62,113 bases of DNA, taken from an uncultured Pelagibacteraceae bacterium (GTDB lineage: Bacteria; Pseudomonadota; Alphaproteobacteria; Pelagibacterales; Pelagibacteraceae). Below are positions 16,078 through 26,581 of the stretch, piece by piece; within the stretch, counting starts at the first letter, position 1, and each line of letters starts with the position of its first letter. The stretch is from positions 1 to 62,113 of the forward strand of contig CACAZL010000004.1 in the NCBI GenBank assembly GCA_902536925.1. The letters are read 5' to 3'. The position numbers and the translations under genes are program-made. The notes beneath the pieces were generated by a model. The model searched no databases. It was not told the DNA's origin and was given only the letters and a program-made list of their open reading frames with translations.

Positions 16078-18621
16078 GTGGAAAGATATAATTTCAAAAA
16101 GGTCGAAGATAAGTGGCAAAAATATTGGGATAAAACAAAAGCATTTTCTACTAAAATAGATAGAAATAAAAAAAAATTTTATTGTTTAGAAATGTTTCCA
16201 TACCCATCTGGCAAAATTCATATGGGACATGTCAGAAATTACACAATTGGTGATGTACTATCTAGATATAAAACACTACAAAATTTTAATGTTTTACATC
16301 CAATGGGTTGGGATGCTTTTGGAATGCCAGCTGAAAATGCTGCAAGAGAAAACAATTTAGATCCGAAAGATTGGACAAATAAAAATATAGATACAATGAA
16401 AAAACAATTAAAAAAACTTGGATTATCAATTGATTGGGACAGAGAAATATCAACGTGTTCCGAAGAATATTACAAACACCAACAAAAATTTTTTTTAGAA
16501 CTTTTGGAAAAAGGTTTAATTTATAGAAAAGAAAATTATGTAAATTGGGATCCTGTTGATGAAACAGTGCTCGCAAATGAGCAAGTGATTGATGGAAAAG
16601 GTTGGCGATCAGGTGCTATGGTTGAAAGGAAGAAATTAAATCAGTGGTTTTTTAATATATCAAAATTTTCCCAAGATCTTTTAGACGGTTTAAATGATCT
16701 AGATACATGGCCAAATAAAGTAAAAACTATGCAGAAAAATTGGATAGGTAAGTCTTTTGGGTGTGAAATAGATTTTAAAATTGAAGGAAAAATTCCTATT
16801 AAAAATATAAAATGTTTTACCACAAGACCAGATACGCTTTTTGGTTTCTCTTTTTTAGCAGTATCAGTGGACCATAAAATTTCAGAGTTCTACAAAAAAG
16901 ATAAGGATTTTTTAAAATTTAAAGAGGAATGCTCAAAAACAGGTACAACTGAAGAAGCAATGGCAGTAGGAGATAAAATAGGTTTTAAGACCGAACTTAC
17001 TGCGATAAATCCAATAGATCCAAAACAAAAAGTTCCAGTATATTTTGCAAATTTTGTTCTAATGGATTATGGTTTTGGGGCTGTGTTTGGTTGTCCTGCA
17101 CATGATCAAAGAGACTTTGATTTTGCAAAAAAGTATGGTTTGCAAATAAAGACTGTAGTCAGACCTTATGACAAAGGTGATGATTTTCAAGTTAAAGATG
17201 AATCTTATACTGGTCCAGGAATTTTAATAAATTCTGAATTTTTGAATGGTTTTGAAGCACCAACCAAATCTGTATTAGAAACTATAAATATATTGGAAGA
17301 AAAAAAAATAGGAAAAAAAAAAACTAATTACAGATTAAAAGATTGGGGTGTATCAAGACAAAGATATTGGGGATGTCCAATACCAATACTTTATGATGAG
17401 AACGGAGAAGTGCATCCTGTTCCAAAAGAAATGTTGCCTGTTAAATTACCTGAAAGTATAAAATTAAATGTTAAAGGCAATCCTCTTGATCATCAAGAGG
17501 ACTGGAAAAAAATAAATATTGATGGAAAAGAGTATACTAGGGAAACAGATACCCTTGACACTTTCGTTTGTTCATCTTGGTATTATTTAAGATTTTGTTC
17601 ACCAAAAGAAAGTGACTATGGTTTCAATAAAGAGGAAATTGACTATTGGATGCCTGTAGACCAATACATAGGAGGAGTTGAGCATGCTATTTTGCATTTA
17701 TTATATTCTAGATTTTTTAGCAGAGCTATTAATTATCAGAACAAAAATTTTGATATTACAGAACCATTTAAAAGCTTGTTTACTCAAGGTATGGTTTGTC
17801 ATGAGACGTATAAGGATAAGAATAATAATTGGTTAAGCCCAGAACAAGTAGAAAAAATTAATAACAAATTTTTTTTAAAAGATAATTCTAATGAAGAAGT
17901 AAAAGTTGGCCCCTCAGAGTCCATGTCAAAGTCAAAGAAAAATGTAATTGATCCAGAGCAAATAATTGAGAGTTATGGTGCTGATTCTGTACGACTATTT
18001 ATACTGTCAGACAGTCCACCAGAGAAAGATGTTCAATGGTCAGATCAAGGAATGATTTCATCATATAAGTTTATTCAAAAATTGTGGACTTTGCACAACT
18101 CTATAAAATCAAAAATTCAAAAAGAAGACGAAACAAATGAAGATAAAAAAATTGTTAATTTCACAAATCAGACAATAGCCAAAATCACTGATAATTTAGA
18201 AAAATTTAATTACAATGTAATTATAGCTAATTTACATGAAACATATAATTTTTTTACAAACTACATTAAGGAAAACAAAAATATAAAATATCTCAAAGAA
18301 TGTTATGAGAAAATTATTATATGTTTCATGCCAATTATTCCTCATTTCTCAAATGAATGTTTAAGTGATCTTGGAATTGACGATAAATCAGTCTGGCCGG
18401 AATATGACCTATCTTTTTTAGAAAATGAACAAATCAAAATTGTTATACAAATTAACGGTAAAAAAAGGTCTATTTTAAATGCAAAAAAAAATATAGAGGA
18501 AAGAGATCTTTTGAAAATTATAAAAGAGGATAAAGTGTTAGAAAAGTATTTAAATCAGAAAACGATTGTGAAGACTGTATATGTTCAAAATAGATTAATG
18601 AATATTTTAGTAAATGAATAA
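16078..18621 (+). CDS. leuS: Leucyl-tRNA synthetase
   Basis: 847 residues from a GTG start at 16078. Class I signature HMGH at residues 48-51 ([11 protein letters not shown]), the editing domain inserted after about residue 220 (TTRPDTLFG motif), [23 protein letters not shown]-like block, KMSKS-type loop SMSKSKKN near residue 615, and an anticodon-binding C terminus. Charges tRNA-Leu and hydrolyses mischarged products. The 3' end overlaps lptE by 8 bases, the same leuS-lptE-holA order as in E. coli. Confidence 0.98.
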   Translation: MERYNFKKVEDKWQKYWDKTKAFSTKIDRNKKKFYCLEMFPYPSGKIHMGHVRNYTIGDVLSRYKTLQNFNVLHPMGWDAFGMPAENAARENNLDPKDWTNKNIDTMKKQLKKLGLSIDWDREISTCSEEYYKHQQKFFLELLEKGLIYRKENYVNWDPVDETVLANEQVIDGKGWRSGAMVERKKLNQWFFNISKFSQDLLDGLNDLDTWPNKVKTMQKNWIGKSFGCEIDFKIEGKIPIKNIKCFTTRPDTLFGFSFLAVSVDHKISEFYKKDKDFLKFKEECSKTGTTEEAMAVGDKIGFKTELTAINPIDPKQKVPVYFANFVLMDYGFGAVFGCPAHDQRDFDFAKKYGLQIKTVVRPYDKGDDFQVKDESYTGPGILINSEFLNGFEAPTKSVLETINILEEKKIGKKKTNYRLKDWGVSRQRYWGCPIPILYDENGEVHPVPKEMLPVKLPESIKLNVKGNPLDHQEDWKKINIDGKEYTRETDTLDTFVCSSWYYLRFCSPKESDYGFNKEEIDYWMPVDQYIGGVEHAILHLLYSRFFSRAINYQNKNFDITEPFKSLFTQGMVCHETYKDKNNNWLSPEQVEKINNKFFLKDNSNEEVKVGPSESMSKSKKNVIDPEQIIESYGADSVRLFILSDSPPEKDVQWSDQGMISSYKFIQKLWTLHNSIKSKIQKEDETNEDKKIVNFTNQTIAKITDNLEKFNYNVIIANLHETYNFFTNYIKENKNIKYLKECYEKIIICFMPIIPHFSNECLSDLGIDDKSVWPEYDLSFLENEQIKIVIQINGKKRSILNAKKNIEERDLLKIIKEDKVLEKYLNQKTIVKTVYVQNRLMNILVNE

Positions 18622-19066
18622 AATATTATACGTTATTATTATTTTTATGTCATTAGTGGGTTGCAAATATGAACCTATCTTTTTGAGTAAAAAAAGTAAT
18701 TTTAAATTTAATAATATTATTATGCAAGGTGACGAGAAAATTAACAAAATAATTAAAAATAACCTACTAAATAGAAGTAAAGGTAACAAAATTTATGATA
18801 TTCACCTTACAACTAGCAGAGATAAAGAATCAATATCTCTAAATGAAAAAGGTGATGCAACTAGTTACAAATTAAAAATTTTTACAGATTATAAAATCAT
18901 TGAAAATAACGAAATCGTTTTTAAAAATAATTTTACAAAACAAACTACATATAACAACATTACAGATAAATTTGAGCTATCAAAAAATGAAGAAAATATA
19001 ATTGAAAATTTATCAAAAATTATTTCATCGGAAATAATTATGTCAGTCGTGACAATAAATAAATGA
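18614..19066 (+). CDS. lptE: LPS-assembly lipoprotein LptE
   Basis: 150 residues with a signal segment and lipobox Cys17 (MSLVGC, followed by KYEPIF, a common LptE start). Two-layer alpha/beta composition fits the family, although sequence conservation is low. The gene order leuS-lptE-holA is the best support. LptE plugs the LptD barrel and helps insert LPS in the outer membrane. It overlaps leuS by 8 bases and holA by 4 bases. Confidence 0.82.
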   Translation: MNKILYVIIIFMSLVGCKYEPIFLSKKSNFKFNNIIMQGDEKINKIIKNNLLNRSKGNKIYDIHLTTSRDKESISLNEKGDATSYKLKIFTDYKIIENNEIVFKNNFTKQTTYNNITDKFELSKNEENIIENLSKIISSEIIMSVVTINK

Positions 19067-20040
19067 TTATTAAGAGTTTTCAATTAAATCAAACTAATAT
19101 TGAAAAATTTAACTTTTTCATGTTTTATGGACCAAACAGCGGCCTTCAAAATGAAATAATTGAAAATTTTTTTGCTAAAAGATTTGAAGAAGTTATCAAC
19201 AAATACGATGAAAATGAGATAATAAGAAACAGAGAAATTATAATATCTGAAATGATGTCTAAATCACTTTTTGATAATAAAAAAATTTACATTATTTCTA
19301 GAGTTAGTGAAAAAATTTTAAATTTTATTCTCGAAATCTTAGAGAAGAAGATAGATGGTGTTAAAATCATATTAAAAAGCAAATCCTTAGACAAGCGTTC
19401 AAAACTAAGAACTTTTTTTGAAAAAGACAAATTGTTGGTAACTATTCCAGTTTACGAAGACACTCCACAAGATCTTTCAAAAATAATTGTCAAATTTTTA
19501 AATGAAAATAAAATTAAGCTTTCGATGGAATCTATTAACTTACTAATTAGCAGAGCTAGAGGTGATAGAGATAATATTAAAAATGAACTCAATAAAATAT
19601 TAAGTTACTCATTTACAAAAAAAAGTGTCAGTTTTGAAGCGGTAAAAAAATTAAGCAATTTGAGTGAAAATTTTAGTGTTGGTGAATTGGTTGACAATTA
19701 TTTATCAAAAAAAACTAGCAGCGTTGTAAAAGTTCTTAATGAAAACAATTATACAAATGAAGATTGTATTCTTATTATTAGGACAATTTTAAATAGGTCA
19801 AAGAGACTTATGAATATTTTAGAAAAATACAATGAAAATGAAAATTTAGATGTAATTATTTCAAATGTTAAACCACCTATATTTTGGAAGGAAAAAGAGG
19901 GAGTAAAAAAACAGGCAAATTCATGGACATTAATCGAATTAAAAAATAAAATTTATGAACTTAACGAAATTGAAATGTTAATTAAAACAAACACTAATAA
20001 TTCACTAAACATATTATCAAATTTTATTGTTAATTATTAA
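19063..20040 (+). CDS. holA: DNA polymerase III subunit delta
   Basis: 325 residues. The N terminus FFMFYGPNSGLQNEII matches the start of the AAA-like domain. DNKKIYIISRVSEKI and the conserved domain-III-like helix region (TEAVKK-like, NEDCILIIRTILNRSKRL) follow. HolA opens the sliding clamp as part of the clamp loader. It comes last in the leuS-lptE-holA run, and its stop overlaps that of converging parB by 4 bases. Confidence 0.93.
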   Translation: MIIKSFQLNQTNIEKFNFFMFYGPNSGLQNEIIENFFAKRFEEVINKYDENEIIRNREIIISEMMSKSLFDNKKIYIISRVSEKILNFILEILEKKIDGVKIILKSKSLDKRSKLRTFFEKDKLLVTIPVYEDTPQDLSKIIVKFLNENKIKLSMESINLLISRARGDRDNIKNELNKILSYSFTKKSVSFEAVKKLSNLSENFSVGELVDNYLSKKTSSVVKVLNENNYTNEDCILIIRTILNRSKRLMNILEKYNENENLDVIISNVKPPIFWKEKEGVKKQANSWTLIELKNKIYELNEIEMLIKTNTNNSLNILSNFIVNY

Positions 20041-20888
20041 TAGTTGTTTTTGATTGTATTTATTAATCTATCTAATTGATCTAACCCTTTAAACTCAAAT
20101 GTTAATTTTCCTGAATTATTCTTTTTATTACTTAAATAAACTCTCATCCCAAGTTTTTCACTAAGTTGGTTTTCAACTGAAATCAAATTTGGATCTTTTA
20201 ATTTTGCGGTTTGTTTAAAACCTTTTTTTAGAATTCTTACAAGATTTTCTGTTTGTCTTACAGATAATTTTTTTTTAATTATTTTGTCGGCAATTAGAAT
20301 TGCATTTTCTAAACCGATTAATAGTTTTGCATGTCCTTGTGATATCTTATTGAGTTTTATCATTTCAATTAATTTTTCTGGTAGCGTTAATAATCGTAGA
20401 GAATTTGAAACATGTGATCTACTTTTACCTATAAACTTAGAAACACTTTCTTGATTATATCCAAAGTTTTCGATAAGATTTTTATAACTATCAGCCTCTT
20501 CTATTGCATTAAGATCTTTTCTTTGGACATTTTCAATAATTGCTAATTCAAGTGATTTAAGATTATCTGCTTCTATTATAATTACAGGGATCTCGTGAAG
20601 ACCAGCTGATTGTGCTGCTTGCCATCTCCTCTCTCCAGCAATTAACTCATACTTGTTGTCCTGACTACCAAATTTTCTAACTATCAATGGTTGTATTATT
20701 CCTCTCTCCTTGATCGAATTAGTTAATTCTTCTAAAGATTCTTTCTCAAACAATTTCCTTGGCTGATTTCTATTTGGAACAATAGAACTTATAAGAACTT
20801 TTTCATTTGAATTTTTTATATCACTATCTCCTATCAATGATGATAGACCTCTCCCTAGTCCTTTTTTGCTTTTAAAAGGATTAATCAT
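20037..20888 (-). CDS. parB: Chromosome-partitioning protein ParB
   Basis: 283 residues. N-terminal GLGRGLSSLIGD is the ParA-interacting region; the ParB/Srx nuclease-like CTP domain has NRNQPRKLFE and the GERRWQAAQ motif (GERR); a helix-turn-helix follows (NQESVSKFIGKSRSHVSNSLRLL); the C-terminal dimer domain is at the end. ParB binds parS sites and spreads as a CTP-driven clamp. Two parS-like sites lie nearby at 22361-22376 and 22693-22708. Start overlaps parA stop by 4 bases. Confidence 0.98.
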   Translation of the reverse strand: MINPFKSKKGLGRGLSSLIGDSDIKNSNEKVLISSIVPNRNQPRKLFEKESLEELTNSIKERGIIQPLIVRKFGSQDNKYELIAGERRWQAAQSAGLHEIPVIIIEADNLKSLELAIIENVQRKDLNAIEEADSYKNLIENFGYNQESVSKFIGKSRSHVSNSLRLLTLPEKLIEMIKLNKISQGHAKLLIGLENAILIADKIIKKKLSVRQTENLVRILKKGFKQTAKLKDPNLISVENQLSEKLGMRVYLSNKKNNSGKLTFEFKGLDQLDRLINTIKNNY

Positions 20889-21685
20889 GCTGCACTCTCC
20901 ACTTTATTGTCTTGATCTAAAAATTCTTCTGTAAATTTAAAATAAGCTCTACTGCCTGGACATAACTTATCATATATTAAAACCGGGATACCATGAGATG
21001 GAGCTTCTGATAGTCTGACATTTCTTGGCACAACAGCTGAATAAACTTTATCTTTAAAATAATTTCTTGCTTCCAATTCAACTTGTCCTGATAGTTTATT
21101 TCTTTTATCGAACATAGTCAGGAGTATACCCCTTATCTCTAAGGATGGATTCAAATTGGATTTTATCCTCTCGATAGTTTTCATAAGTTGAGTAAGACCT
21201 TCTAAAGCAAAAAATTCTGTCTGAAGAGGCACAACTAGTGCATCTGAAGCTACCAATGCCATAATTGTAAGTAAACTGAGTGATGGTGGGCAGTCTATAA
21301 GTATATAATCATAAGATGCTCTAGAATCATTTAAAATAGGGCTTAATTCGTCCTTTAATTTAAAAGCTCTCCGGTTATCACCAGCTGTCTCAACTTCAAG
21401 ACCAGACAAATCTACATTGGATGTAATTAAATCAAGGTTTGTAAATTTAGTTGACTGTATAACCTCTGAAATTTTCTTGTTTCCATTTAGAACATTATAA
21501 ATTGTTTTATCAGAATTTTTTGTATTTGATAATCCTAGACCTGTTGTTGCATTTCCTTGAGGATCTAGGTCGATTACTAAAATCTTTTTTCCTTTCATTG
21601 ATATTCCTGCTGCTAGATTGATGACAGTTGTAGTCTTTCCGACTCCTCCCTTCTGATTAATGACTGAAATTATTTTAATATTCAT
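20885..21685 (-). CDS. parA: Chromosome-partitioning ATPase ParA
   Basis: 266 residues. Deviant Walker A motif NQKGGVGKTTTVINLA near residue 10, DLDPQGNATTGLG, and YDILIDCPPSL-like block. ParA moves ParB-parS complexes apart after replication. It is followed by parB with a 4-base overlap and preceded by a 93-base gap after rsmG, the longest noncoding gap in this minus-strand cluster, which may hold the parAB promoter. Confidence 0.98.
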   Translation of the reverse strand: MNIKIISVINQKGGVGKTTTVINLAAGISMKGKKILVIDLDPQGNATTGLGLSNTKNSDKTIYNVLNGNKKISEVIQSTKFTNLDLITSNVDLSGLEVETAGDNRRAFKLKDELSPILNDSRASYDYILIDCPPSLSLLTIMALVASDALVVPLQTEFFALEGLTQLMKTIERIKSNLNPSLEIRGILLTMFDKRNKLSGQVELEARNYFKDKVYSAVVPRNVRLSEAPSHGIPVLIYDKLCPGSRAYFKFTEEFLDQDNKVESAA

Positions 21686-21778
21686 TTTTCTTATAATATT
21701 TTTTTTTTTTTTATTAATTTTTTGTAGCCTAAAAATTTTTTATTCTGAAATAAACTTTTTACTTGGAGTTGATTTATT

Positions 21779-22423
21779 CTAGGCATTTTTTTTTCTCAAA
21801 TTTGAAATTTTTACAATCATAGACTCTTGACTAGTTAAACTCTCTTTTTTTTCATAATCAAATTTCCAGGACTTAAGTGCATTAACTAAAATATTTTTGC
21901 CACTCTTTCCTAAAAATAAAATTATGTATTTAAAATTTTTGAAGTTACTTTGAGCAATTTGAAAAATTATCGGCAAAGGCTTAAATGCGCGGGAAATTAT
22001 TACATCAGTATTTAATTTTTTTTCGTAAAAAATATTTTTTTGGCGAACTTCTGAATTTAAATTAAACTTTTTTGTCATTTCTTTTAAGAAAATACTCTTA
22101 TGGTAACTTTTTTCATAAAAAATTAGCTTAAATGCTTGTTTTTTTGGTTTCATCAAAATACCTAAAACTATACCTGGTAGGCCAGCGCCGGAGCCTAAAT
22201 CGGTACAAATTTTAATGTCTTTTTTATCAATAAATTCAATGATTTGTGCACTATCTTGAATATGCCTTTGTTTTATTGACTTTTCAGTTGTTTTACTAAT
22301 TAAGTTAATGTCTTTATTTTTTCTAATTATAGCTTTTGAATAGTCTTCAAGATCCTTTAAAGTTTCACGTGAAACATTTAAACCTATAATTTTATCAATT
22401 TTATAAATATTCGAATCAATCAA
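21779..22423 (-). CDS. rsmG: 16S rRNA (guanine527-N7)-methyltransferase RsmG (GidB)
   Basis: 214 residues. SAM-binding motif [15 protein letters not shown] (about residue 75), [15 protein letters not shown], and IISRAFKPL. Methylates G527 of 16S rRNA. The N-terminal NVSRETLKD is encoded by a parS-like sequence. It overlaps mnmG by 4 bases, the standard gidA-gidB arrangement next to parAB near the origin. Confidence 0.96.
   Translation of the reverse strand: MIDSNIYKIDKIIGLNVSRETLKDLEDYSKAIIRKNKDINLISKTTEKSIKQRHIQDSAQIIEFIDKKDIKICTDLGSGAGLPGIVLGILMKPKKQAFKLIFYEKSYHKSIFLKEMTKKFNLNSEVRQKNIFYEKKLNTDVIISRAFKPLPIIFQIAQSNFKNFKYIILFLGKSGKNILVNALKSWKFDYEKKESLTSQESMIVKISNLRKKNA
22361..22376. other. 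parS-like centromere site 1 (inside rsmG)
   Basis: AGTTTCACGTGAAACA differs at one base from the bacterial parS consensus TGTTTCACGTGAAACA; the central 14 bases are a perfect palindrome. It lies in rsmG about 1.5 kb upstream of parB and about 8 kb from the proposed origin, the expected place for ParB loading. Confidence 0.88.
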
Positions 22424-24291
22424 GCTATATGTTTAATAGACTTTCTTTTCAGATGAGACAACAAAATATACACTGCTGCCGGAGTAATACCGTCAATTCT
22501 TAATGCTTGACCCATAGTTTTAGGTCTTATCTTCTTAAATTTAGATTTTACCTCATTAGATAGTCCTGAAAAGTTGTCATAATTGAGATTTTCAGGGATT
22601 ATTAAGTCCTCATCTCTTTTAAATGCAAGTATATCTGCTTTTTGCTTTTTTAAATATCCCTTATAATGTGAATTGATTTCCAATTGTTCATCAATTTCAC
22701 GTGAAACATAGTTTATTTGTGGCCATATTTCCCTAATTTTACTCATATTTACTGATTTTTGTCCTAATATTTGATTTGCTGATCGACTAATGCCGTCTTT
22801 TGCAATTTTAACTCCAAATTTAGCTACTTTTGAGGGTGTAATCATCAATTTATCCATTTTAAAATGTAATTTTGACAATTGACTAAATTTCTCTTTATAT
22901 ACACTCTTTCTCTCATTTAAAACTAATCCTATATCTATACCTTTTTGGGTTAACCTTACGTCTGCATTGTCTGACCTAAGAGATAGCCTGTACTCTGCCC
23001 TTGATGTAAACATTCTATAAGGTTCAGCTACACCCTTAGTAACTAAATCATCTATCATAACTCCAATATAAGCTTCTGATCGATCTAAAATAAATGGTTC
23101 TTTTTTTTTAAAAGATAATGCAGCATTTATTCCAGCTACTAATCCCTGAGCTGCTGCCTCTTCATATCCTGTAGTTCCGTTAATCTGGCCAGCAAGATAA
23201 AGATTTTTAATTTTTTTTGTCTCTAGAGTTAAAAAAAGCTCCCTAGGATCAACAAAATCATATTCAATTGCATATCCTGGTCTCAAAATTTTAACATTTT
23301 CTAAACCACTGATATTATTACATATTTCCTGCTGCAAAGATGCTGGTAATGATGTAGATATTCCATTTGGGTAAATTGTATGATCATTTAAACCTTCAGG
23401 CTCCAAAAATATTTGATGCCTCTGCTTACCTGCAAATTTTTTTATTTTATCCTCTATTGATGGACAATATCTCGGTCCCACACCTTTTATGTTCCCAAAG
23501 TACATTGCACTTTGTTTAAGATTTTTAGAAATAATTTTATGAACGTTCTCATTTGTATACGTAATACGGCATGAAATTTGTTTGTTTAAATTTTTTTTTG
23601 TAAGAAAAGAAAAAAAATATGGATCATCATCTGCATATTGCTCCTCTAAATTTTCAAAATTTATTGTACGAGCGTCGAGCCTTGGTGGAGTTCCAGTTTT
23701 TAGTCTACCTATTTTAAAATGATACTTTTCTAATTGCTCGCTTAAACCTGTTGAGGGTTTCTCATCAAATCTTCCAGCAGGTTTTTTTTTCTTACCAATG
23801 TGAATAAGACCATTTAAAAATGTGCCCGTTGTTAGAATTAACCTCGATGATTTAACAACTTTCCCAGATTGTGTTACAAATCCTATTATATCATTATTTT
23901 TAAAAGTAAACTTAATTACAGGATCTGAAAAAATGCTTAAATTACAGTAGTTTACAAGTTTTTCTTGCATAAATTTTTTATATAATGATCTGTCACTTTG
24001 TGTTCTAGGTCCTCTAACCGCTGGACCCCTACTTCTATTTAAGAGTCTAAATTGAATACCTGATTTATCTGCCACTTCTCCCATAACACCATCGAGTGCA
24101 TCTATTTCTCTTACTAAATGTCCTTTACCTAAGCCTCCAATTGCTGGATTGCAAGACATCTCTCCTATAGTATCAAATCTGTGTGTAAATAAAGCAGTGT
24201 TAACACCTAATCTTGCTGAAGCGGCTGCAGCTTCGCAACCAGCATGACCGCCACCTATTACTGCTATATCAAATTTAAGATCATTTTTCAT
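22420..24291 (-). CDS. mnmG: tRNA uridine-5-carboxymethylaminomethyl synthase subunit MnmG (GidA)
   Basis: 623 residues. FAD-binding [19 protein letters not shown] at the N terminus, [31 protein letters not shown], and [15 protein letters not shown]. With MnmE it modifies wobble uridine 34 of certain tRNAs. It carries a second parS-like site near its 3' part. The start follows mnmE by 76 bases. Confidence 0.99.
   Translation of the reverse strand: MKNDLKFDIAVIGGGHAGCEAAAASARLGVNTALFTHRFDTIGEMSCNPAIGGLGKGHLVREIDALDGVMGEVADKSGIQFRLLNRSRGPAVRGPRTQSDRSLYKKFMQEKLVNYCNLSIFSDPVIKFTFKNNDIIGFVTQSGKVVKSSRLILTTGTFLNGLIHIGKKKKPAGRFDEKPSTGLSEQLEKYHFKIGRLKTGTPPRLDARTINFENLEEQYADDDPYFFSFLTKKNLNKQISCRITYTNENVHKIISKNLKQSAMYFGNIKGVGPRYCPSIEDKIKKFAGKQRHQIFLEPEGLNDHTIYPNGISTSLPASLQQEICNNISGLENVKILRPGYAIEYDFVDPRELFLTLETKKIKNLYLAGQINGTTGYEEAAAQGLVAGINAALSFKKKEPFILDRSEAYIGVMIDDLVTKGVAEPYRMFTSRAEYRLSLRSDNADVRLTQKGIDIGLVLNERKSVYKEKFSQLSKLHFKMDKLMITPSKVAKFGVKIAKDGISRSANQILGQKSVNMSKIREIWPQINYVSREIDEQLEINSHYKGYLKKQKADILAFKRDEDLIIPENLNYDNFSGLSNEVKSKFKKIRPKTMGQALRIDGITPAAVYILLSHLKRKSIKHIA
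22693..22708. other. parS-like centromere site 2 (inside mnmG)
   Basis: AATTTCACGTGAAACA differs from the parS consensus at two bases at one edge and keeps the perfect TTTCACGTGAAA core. In mnmG it encodes YVSREI, close to the NVSRET encoded by site 1. Two sites about 330 bases apart are consistent with a ParB nucleation cluster. Confidence 0.75.
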
Positions 24292-24367
24292 ATCTGTAAT
24301 TTATTATTGATCTTAAAATTTACAAGAAAACACTCAAATTTGTTTAAAAAGTGTTATATACCAACGA

Positions 24368-25699
24368 TTATTTACCTATACAGAAATCACTAAAAATTGA
24401 ACCTAATATCTCTTCAACATCAACTTTTCCAACAATCATTCCTAAATGTCTTGTTGCCAACCTTAAATCTTCAGCTGCTTTGTCAAATTCTTCTAAGGAA
24501 TTTTTATCTTCAAAGCTTATTAAATGTTCGACACATTTCTCAAGATTAACTCTGTGTCTTTGTCTTGTAATATAAATATCTTCAGAAGAAATAAATTTAT
24601 TTTTCAAATTTTCTTTGATCAAATTAATAAGTTTATCTAAATTTTTTTCCTTTTTTATTGAGACTTGAATTGAAACATATTTCTTAATTTCACTATTTAT
24701 CAATTCTAGACCAAGATCCATTTTATTAATAACTATAATTGATTTTTTTGATCCAAAATTGCTTAAAAAGTCTGTAAAATCAAGACTTTTGGGATCCATC
24801 ATGAAAATATTTAGATCAGCATTTTCAGCTCTTTTTAAGGCTAACTTAATACCTTTTTTTTCAATTTCATTTTTTGACTCCCTGATCCCTGCTGTGTCAG
24901 AGATTACAACTGGATAACCATCTAAGTTTAGGTGAGCTTCAATGACATCTCTTGTGGTTCCAGCGATTTCGGAAACAATTGCTATGTTTCTCCTCGACAA
25001 ATAGTTTAACAAAGAAGATTTTCCTACATTCGGAGGTCCAAGAATTGCTATTTTAAAACCTTCTCTTATCCTTTCTCCCACTTTCTGATCGTTTAAAATA
25101 TTCCCTATTTCATTTCTTATGCTCTGGGCTTCTGAATGAATATTTTTTAAAATATTTTTGGGTAAATCTTCTTCGGGAAAATCTATTTTGGCTTCAATGT
25201 TTGACAAAATTTTTAACAACCTTTCTCTTAATGAATTAAACTTGGTTGCACTTTTTCCAGACATAATTTTTATTGCTTGTTGTCTCTGGATTTCTGTTTC
25301 CGATGAAATTAAATCTGATATACTTTCTGCCTTTAACAGATTTATTTTACCATTTTGAAAAGCTAACTTCGTGAATTCACCTGGATCAGCTAATCTACAG
25401 CCATCAATTTTAGATATTGAAGATTGCATTGCATCTACAACTGCTTTGCTACCATGTACATGGAATTCTGCCATATCTTCACCTGTGTAGCTCTCAGGGC
25501 TGGGAAACCATAGTATAATACCTTCGTCTATTAAATCATTAGTTTCTGGATTTTTAAATTTTCGAAGTGTAGCCACTTTGGGCTTTGGTAAAGGCAAAAA
25601 AGTTATATTTTCCAAGACTTTTTTTGTGTTTAAACCTGAAACCCTTATAACAGCAATTCCAGATATTCCTGGTCCAGAGGAAAGTGCATAGATTGTCAT
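24368..25699 (-). CDS. mnmE: tRNA modification GTPase MnmE (TrmE)
   Basis: 443 residues. N-terminal folate-binding domain (MTIYALSSGPGISGIAVIR), G domain with P-loop ILGPPNVGKSSLLN near residue 220, DTAGIRES, NKMDLG, and the C-terminal CIGK motif with the conserved Cys. Partner of MnmG. A 42-base gap separates it from the divergent sulfotransferase gene. Confidence 0.99.
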   Translation of the reverse strand: MTIYALSSGPGISGIAVIRVSGLNTKKVLENITFLPLPKPKVATLRKFKNPETNDLIDEGIILWFPSPESYTGEDMAEFHVHGSKAVVDAMQSSISKIDGCRLADPGEFTKLAFQNGKINLLKAESISDLISSETEIQRQQAIKIMSGKSATKFNSLRERLLKILSNIEAKIDFPEEDLPKNILKNIHSEAQSIRNEIGNILNDQKVGERIREGFKIAILGPPNVGKSSLLNYLSRRNIAIVSEIAGTTRDVIEAHLNLDGYPVVISDTAGIRESKNEIEKKGIKLALKRAENADLNIFMMDPKSLDFTDFLSNFGSKKSIIVINKMDLGLELINSEIKKYVSIQVSIKKEKNLDKLINLIKENLKNKFISSEDIYITRQRHRVNLEKCVEHLISFEDKNSLEEFDKAAEDLRLATRHLGMIVGKVDVEEILGSIFSDFCIGK

Positions 25700-25741
25700 T
25701 TTATTATAGCCACAATATGAATTTAATATAAAAATAATTCA

Positions 25742-26581
25742 ATGATTATTTGGTTAGCTTCTTATCCAAAAAGTGGGAATACTTGGGTTAGATCTCTTTT
25801 ATCTGCATATTATTATACCGAAGATGGTAAATTTAACTTTGATCTATTAGATAAAATAAAACAATTCCCGAGTAAGGACTTCTTAAAAAAAGAAATTAAA
25901 AGCGTCGATGAAGCTGCGGAAAATTGGCTAATAGCTCAAAGTAAAATTAAAGCAAAAAACGAAGTGCGTTTTTTAAAAACACATAATGTATTTGGATCTT
26001 ATAAAGGTAAAAATTTTACTACATCTGAATTTTCATTAGGAGCAATTTACATAGTCAGGGACCCCAGGAATGTTTTATCATCATTGATGAATCATTATTC
26101 TTTAAACGAGGACGAGGCTCTAAATATGATTAATAGTGTTTATAGAAATTTAAGGGATGAAAATAATCTTGAAGATTACTCCAACTATTCATTTATAAGT
26201 TCTTGGGCAAATAATTTCAAATCATGGAAGTTAACTAAAGATATAGAAACACTTTTTATAAAATATGAGGATTTAGAGAAAAATAGATTTAACACATTTA
26301 AAAAGATTATAAAATTTACAAATAAATTGATGAACAAAGATAGTAAAATTAATTTTAATAAATTAAAAAATTCAATAGAAAGTACTGACTTTGATATTCT
26401 AAAAAGAAAAGAGGAAACAGAGGGATTTAAAGAAGCTATTTTTTCAAAAAAAGAAGGAAAAGTGAAAAATTTTTTTAATTTAGGTACTAAAAATAACTAT
26501 AAAAAACTAATTAGATCACAAACATCAAAAACAATTAAGAAATTTTTTAAGAAAGAAATGAAAGAGCTAGGCTATATTTAG
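25742..26581 (+). CDS. Sulfotransferase-domain protein
   Basis: 279 residues. The PAPS 5'-phosphosulfate loop is [12 protein letters not shown] (residues 7-18), and the 3'-phosphate motif is [13 protein letters not shown] near residue 105. These are hallmarks of cytosolic-type sulfotransferases, which move sulfate from PAPS to an alcohol or amine. The acceptor is unknown; a lipid, sugar or small molecule is possible. It is on the opposite strand from all its neighbours in the par-mnm-rho-hem block, as if inserted between mnmE and rho. Its stop overlaps that of rho by 4 bases. Confidence 0.85.
   Translation: MIIWLASYPKSGNTWVRSLLSAYYYTEDGKFNFDLLDKIKQFPSKDFLKKEIKSVDEAAENWLIAQSKIKAKNEVRFLKTHNVFGSYKGKNFTTSEFSLGAIYIVRDPRNVLSSLMNHYSLNEDEALNMINSVYRNLRDENNLEDYSNYSFISSWANNFKSWKLTKDIETLFIKYEDLEKNRFNTFKKIIKFTNKLMNKDSKINFNKLKNSIESTDFDILKRKEETEGFKEAIFSKKEGKVKNFFNLGTKNNYKKLIRSQTSKTIKKFFKKEMKELGYI

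Noticed and set aside
24351-24575. Open frame antisense to the end of mnmE
   Set aside because: Shadow of mnmE with no recognisable features.
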